This document shows positions 19,278-21,323 of a stretch of 21,323 nucleotides of DNA, piece by piece. How positions within the stretch are numbered: the stretch's first letter is position 1; every line of letters begins with the position of its first letter. A program made the position numbers and the translations under genes. The DNA comes from Neocallimastix lanati (nom. inval.) (taxonomy: Eukaryota > Neocallimastigomycota > Neocallimastigomycetes > Neocallimastigales > Neocallimastigaceae), in assembly GCA_016946835.1 (NCBI GenBank), contig JACVTC010000513.1:1-21323 (forward strand), in the 5' to 3' direction. The notes under the pieces are model-generated. The model did no database searches. It had not been told where the DNA came from and worked only from the letters and a program-made list of their open reading frames with translations.

Positions 19278-19891
19278 TGATGCATGTCCAGTAAAAATAA
19301 TAGAAAATAATAGAAAAATTATTTAGAAAAATTATTAATATAAATATTTATTAAAAATTAATTTTATATAATGAATCTTAAAATATATTATTAATATATT
19401 ATTAAAGATAATTTATTATTATTAATTATTAAAATATTAAATTAAATAATAATATTAAAAATATTAAAAGAATTGTTGATAATATAGTAAAATTAGTTAT
19501 ATTAATTATAACGGAGATTGAATGTTTAATTAAATTGATGTTAATATTAAAATAATTTTTAAATAATATTAAACAATATGAATTAATAGTTATAAGTAAA
19601 AAGTTATGAATATTTATATTTATTAATTAATTTTAGTGTTTCGATAAATAAAATTTATAAAATTAGTAAAAATATAATTATGAAAATAATTTATAAATAA
19701 ATATTTTTTTTTTTTTAGGAATAATAATAAAACATGTATTTTTTTTTTATGATAAAATATAATAAATAAAATAATAAAAGATAAATAAATAAAAAGTAAA
19801 TATAATTATTGTAATATAATATTCTTGGAGTAATTCCCTTTTGCACAAACGCCCAACTAACATATACGGTATTTAATAAAATATCGTATCA
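19278..19891 (+). repeat. 3' LTR of element 2 (614 bp)
   Basis: Copy of 10658-11270 with only homopolymer-length differences seen. It ends GTATCA and is followed by the GAAA duplication, then directly by the TGAT end of the inverted family-C solo LTR. Confidence 0.95.
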
Positions 19892-19895
19892 GAAA

Positions 19896-20944
19896 TGATT
19901 TATACCTAATATTCTTAATCTACAAAAATTAAATTTTGCAGAAGTGAATAAAAGGATAAATACTGAATAAAAATTGATTTAAGGAATTTAAAAAAAATAA
20001 ATATGTTTTATTATTAAACACAAAATGTTTTATTAAAAAATTTATTTTTATTTTAATATTAATCTTTATTTATTTAATAATTAATTTTGTTTAAATTAAT
20101 AAAATAATTGTTAAAAACTAATAAAATAATAAAATGAAATATTTATTATTTATACTAATTTATTTTAAATTTTAATAATAAAATTGATTATTAATAACTA
20201 ATAAAATATTTATAATAATTTATTAACTAATTAATAATCATAAAAATTGATTATTAAAAAACTAATAAAATATCTATAATAATTTATTAAATAATTAATA
20301 ATCATACTTTTTGATTATTAAACTAATAAATATTTATAATAATTTATTAACTATTTAATAATAAAGAATAATTTATATGAAATATTTACATGTTTTTATA
20401 TTTTTCTTTGATTTTAAAACTATTTACATTAAAAATAATAAAATTAATAAAAGAGAAATAAAGAATAGTTTATTATTAAATTAAACAATATTTACAATTA
20501 AAATGTTGATAAAGATGAGTTTTAAAATGTTATTTTAATTACAATTTGTTTATAAAAGTTGAGTTATAAAATAAATAAAATAATCATTATTTTAAATAAA
20601 AGTAACTTAAAAATTATTTAACTATTAATTTTAATTTTGCGATGTTTATAAGTTTGTTTATTGTTATTTATAATTTATTAAATATGTTTATTATTTTGTT
20701 TATTTGTTGTTTTAGAAAAATATTATTTATTAATTTATTTTAGTTTTTAATTAAAATTATTAATGATTAATTAATTTATTATTATTTTATTTTAATTATT
20801 TTTATTTAATTAAATTTTTCTTAAATATGGATTTAATTTTTTTTTTTTTAGAATGGATTAATTTTTGGGTTAAGCTAGAAAACTTTAATAACATGAATTT
20901 GTTTTTTATTATTTATTTTAATTTAATAATTTTGTTATTTATCA
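19896..20944 (-). mobile_element. Solo LTR, family C, inverted
   Basis: A 1,049-bp reverse-complement copy of the forward solo LTR. On the plus strand it reads TGATTTATACC...GTTATTTATCA. It is flanked by GAAA at 19892-19895 and 20945-20948. It lacks the 645-bp segment and has three instead of four 62-64 bp tandem units. Before element 2 arrived, the two LTRs lay tail to tail with only GAGAAA between them. Confidence 0.82.
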
Positions 20945-21323
20945 GAAAAAACGCTTTCTAAAGTGATAATCATTAACAAAAGAAAAGTTTTGAAAGAATT
21001 GTTAAGATAATAATTGAATTTCCATTTAATTCAATTTCAATTTCAATTTCAATAATTCAGTTATTTGAATTTCAATATTAATAATTAATAATATAATAAT
21101 TATTATTAAAATATTTAGGAATTAGTCTAGGCCAACTAATTACTAAATATTATTAACATATTGAATTTAATATATATTAAATAATGTAAACACGTGATTG
21201 TCATTAAATTAATTTCTACATATTATATTTTAATTATAAAATATAATATTTAGCAATATTTGATTCTTATATTTTATTTATATTAAATATTTATATTATT
21301 ATCTAACTTTATATTATCAATAT
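20945..21323. other. AT-rich right flank
   Basis: No gene seen. It contains a TTTCAA repeat (about 21020-21055) and a hairpin with a 9-bp plus 7-bp stem separated by one mismatch (21110-21126 with 21135-21151) around CTAGGCCA. The hairpin is the only notable structure. Confidence 0.5.

Larger units (their letters stand above)
10658..19891 (+). mobile_element. Ty3/gypsy LTR retrotransposon 2, intact
   Basis: A 9,234-bp element with LTRs that begin TGATGCATG and end GTATCA, flanked by the 4-bp duplication GAAA (10654-10657 and 19892-19895). It has PBS, leader, gag, -1 frameshift signal, pol in PR-RT-RH-IN order, a 3' hairpin and a PPT. LTR, PBS, Gag and Pol all differ from element 1, so it is a separate but related family. 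It is about 1.2 kb longer, mostly from Asn-rich expansions. It sits between the two inverted family-C solo LTRs, touching the TGAT end of the right one. Confidence 0.95.

Noticed and set aside
8887-20944. Large palindrome as a fold-back transposon or a missed-adapter assembly artefact
   Set aside because: The arms differ by substitutions and indels, and each has TG...CA ends with its own 4-bp target repeat, so two solo LTRs fit better. Long-read confirmation would still be useful.

Overview
The window looks like a stretch of a very AT-rich eukaryotic, probably fungal, genome filled by nested Ty3/gypsy LTR retrotransposons. Standard-code ORFs, long Asn (AAT) runs, poly-A/poly-T tracts and TATA-box LTR promoters suggest an early-diverging fungus such as an anaerobic gut fungus (Neocallimastigomycota). 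That assignment is inference. No bacterial genes, rRNA, complete tRNA genes or CRISPR arrays were seen.

Layout. 1-~700 holds a frameshifted remnant coding for Asn/Ser-rich sequence. 721-818 is a GC-rich (about 63% GC) structured island. 824-8883 is intact Ty3/gypsy element 1: LTRs 824-1660 and 8042-8883, 4-bp target duplication AGAT, PBS, a 1.4-kb structured leader with a seven-unit hairpin array, gag, a -1 frameshift site and pol. 8887-10651 is an older solo LTR (family C, target duplication GAGA) interrupted by about 645 bp of extra sequence. 10658-19891 is intact Ty3/gypsy element 2: LTRs 10658-11270 and 19278-19891, target duplication GAAA, twin hairpins, a C-free minisatellite leader, an Asn-rich gag, a frameshift site and a very long Asn-rich pol. 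19896-20944 is a second family-C solo LTR in inverted orientation (target duplication GAAA). 20949-21323 is AT-rich flank.

How it works together. In both elements gag ends at the heptamer UUUAAAC read as U UUA AAC, followed by the gag stop and a GGGAG/CTCCC stem. Pol is open in the -1 frame from that site, so it should be made as a Gag-Pol fusion. Pol order is protease, reverse transcriptase, RNase H, integrase (DD35E) with a GPF/GPL motif and no chromodomain. LTR pairs differ only by homopolymer-length changes by eye, so both elements look young and potentially autonomous.

The most striking feature is the insertion history: all four LTR insertions lie within a few bases of another LTR's terminus, in GA-rich tetranucleotides next to TGAT. 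This suggests integration directed to LTR ends or to a preferred sequence.
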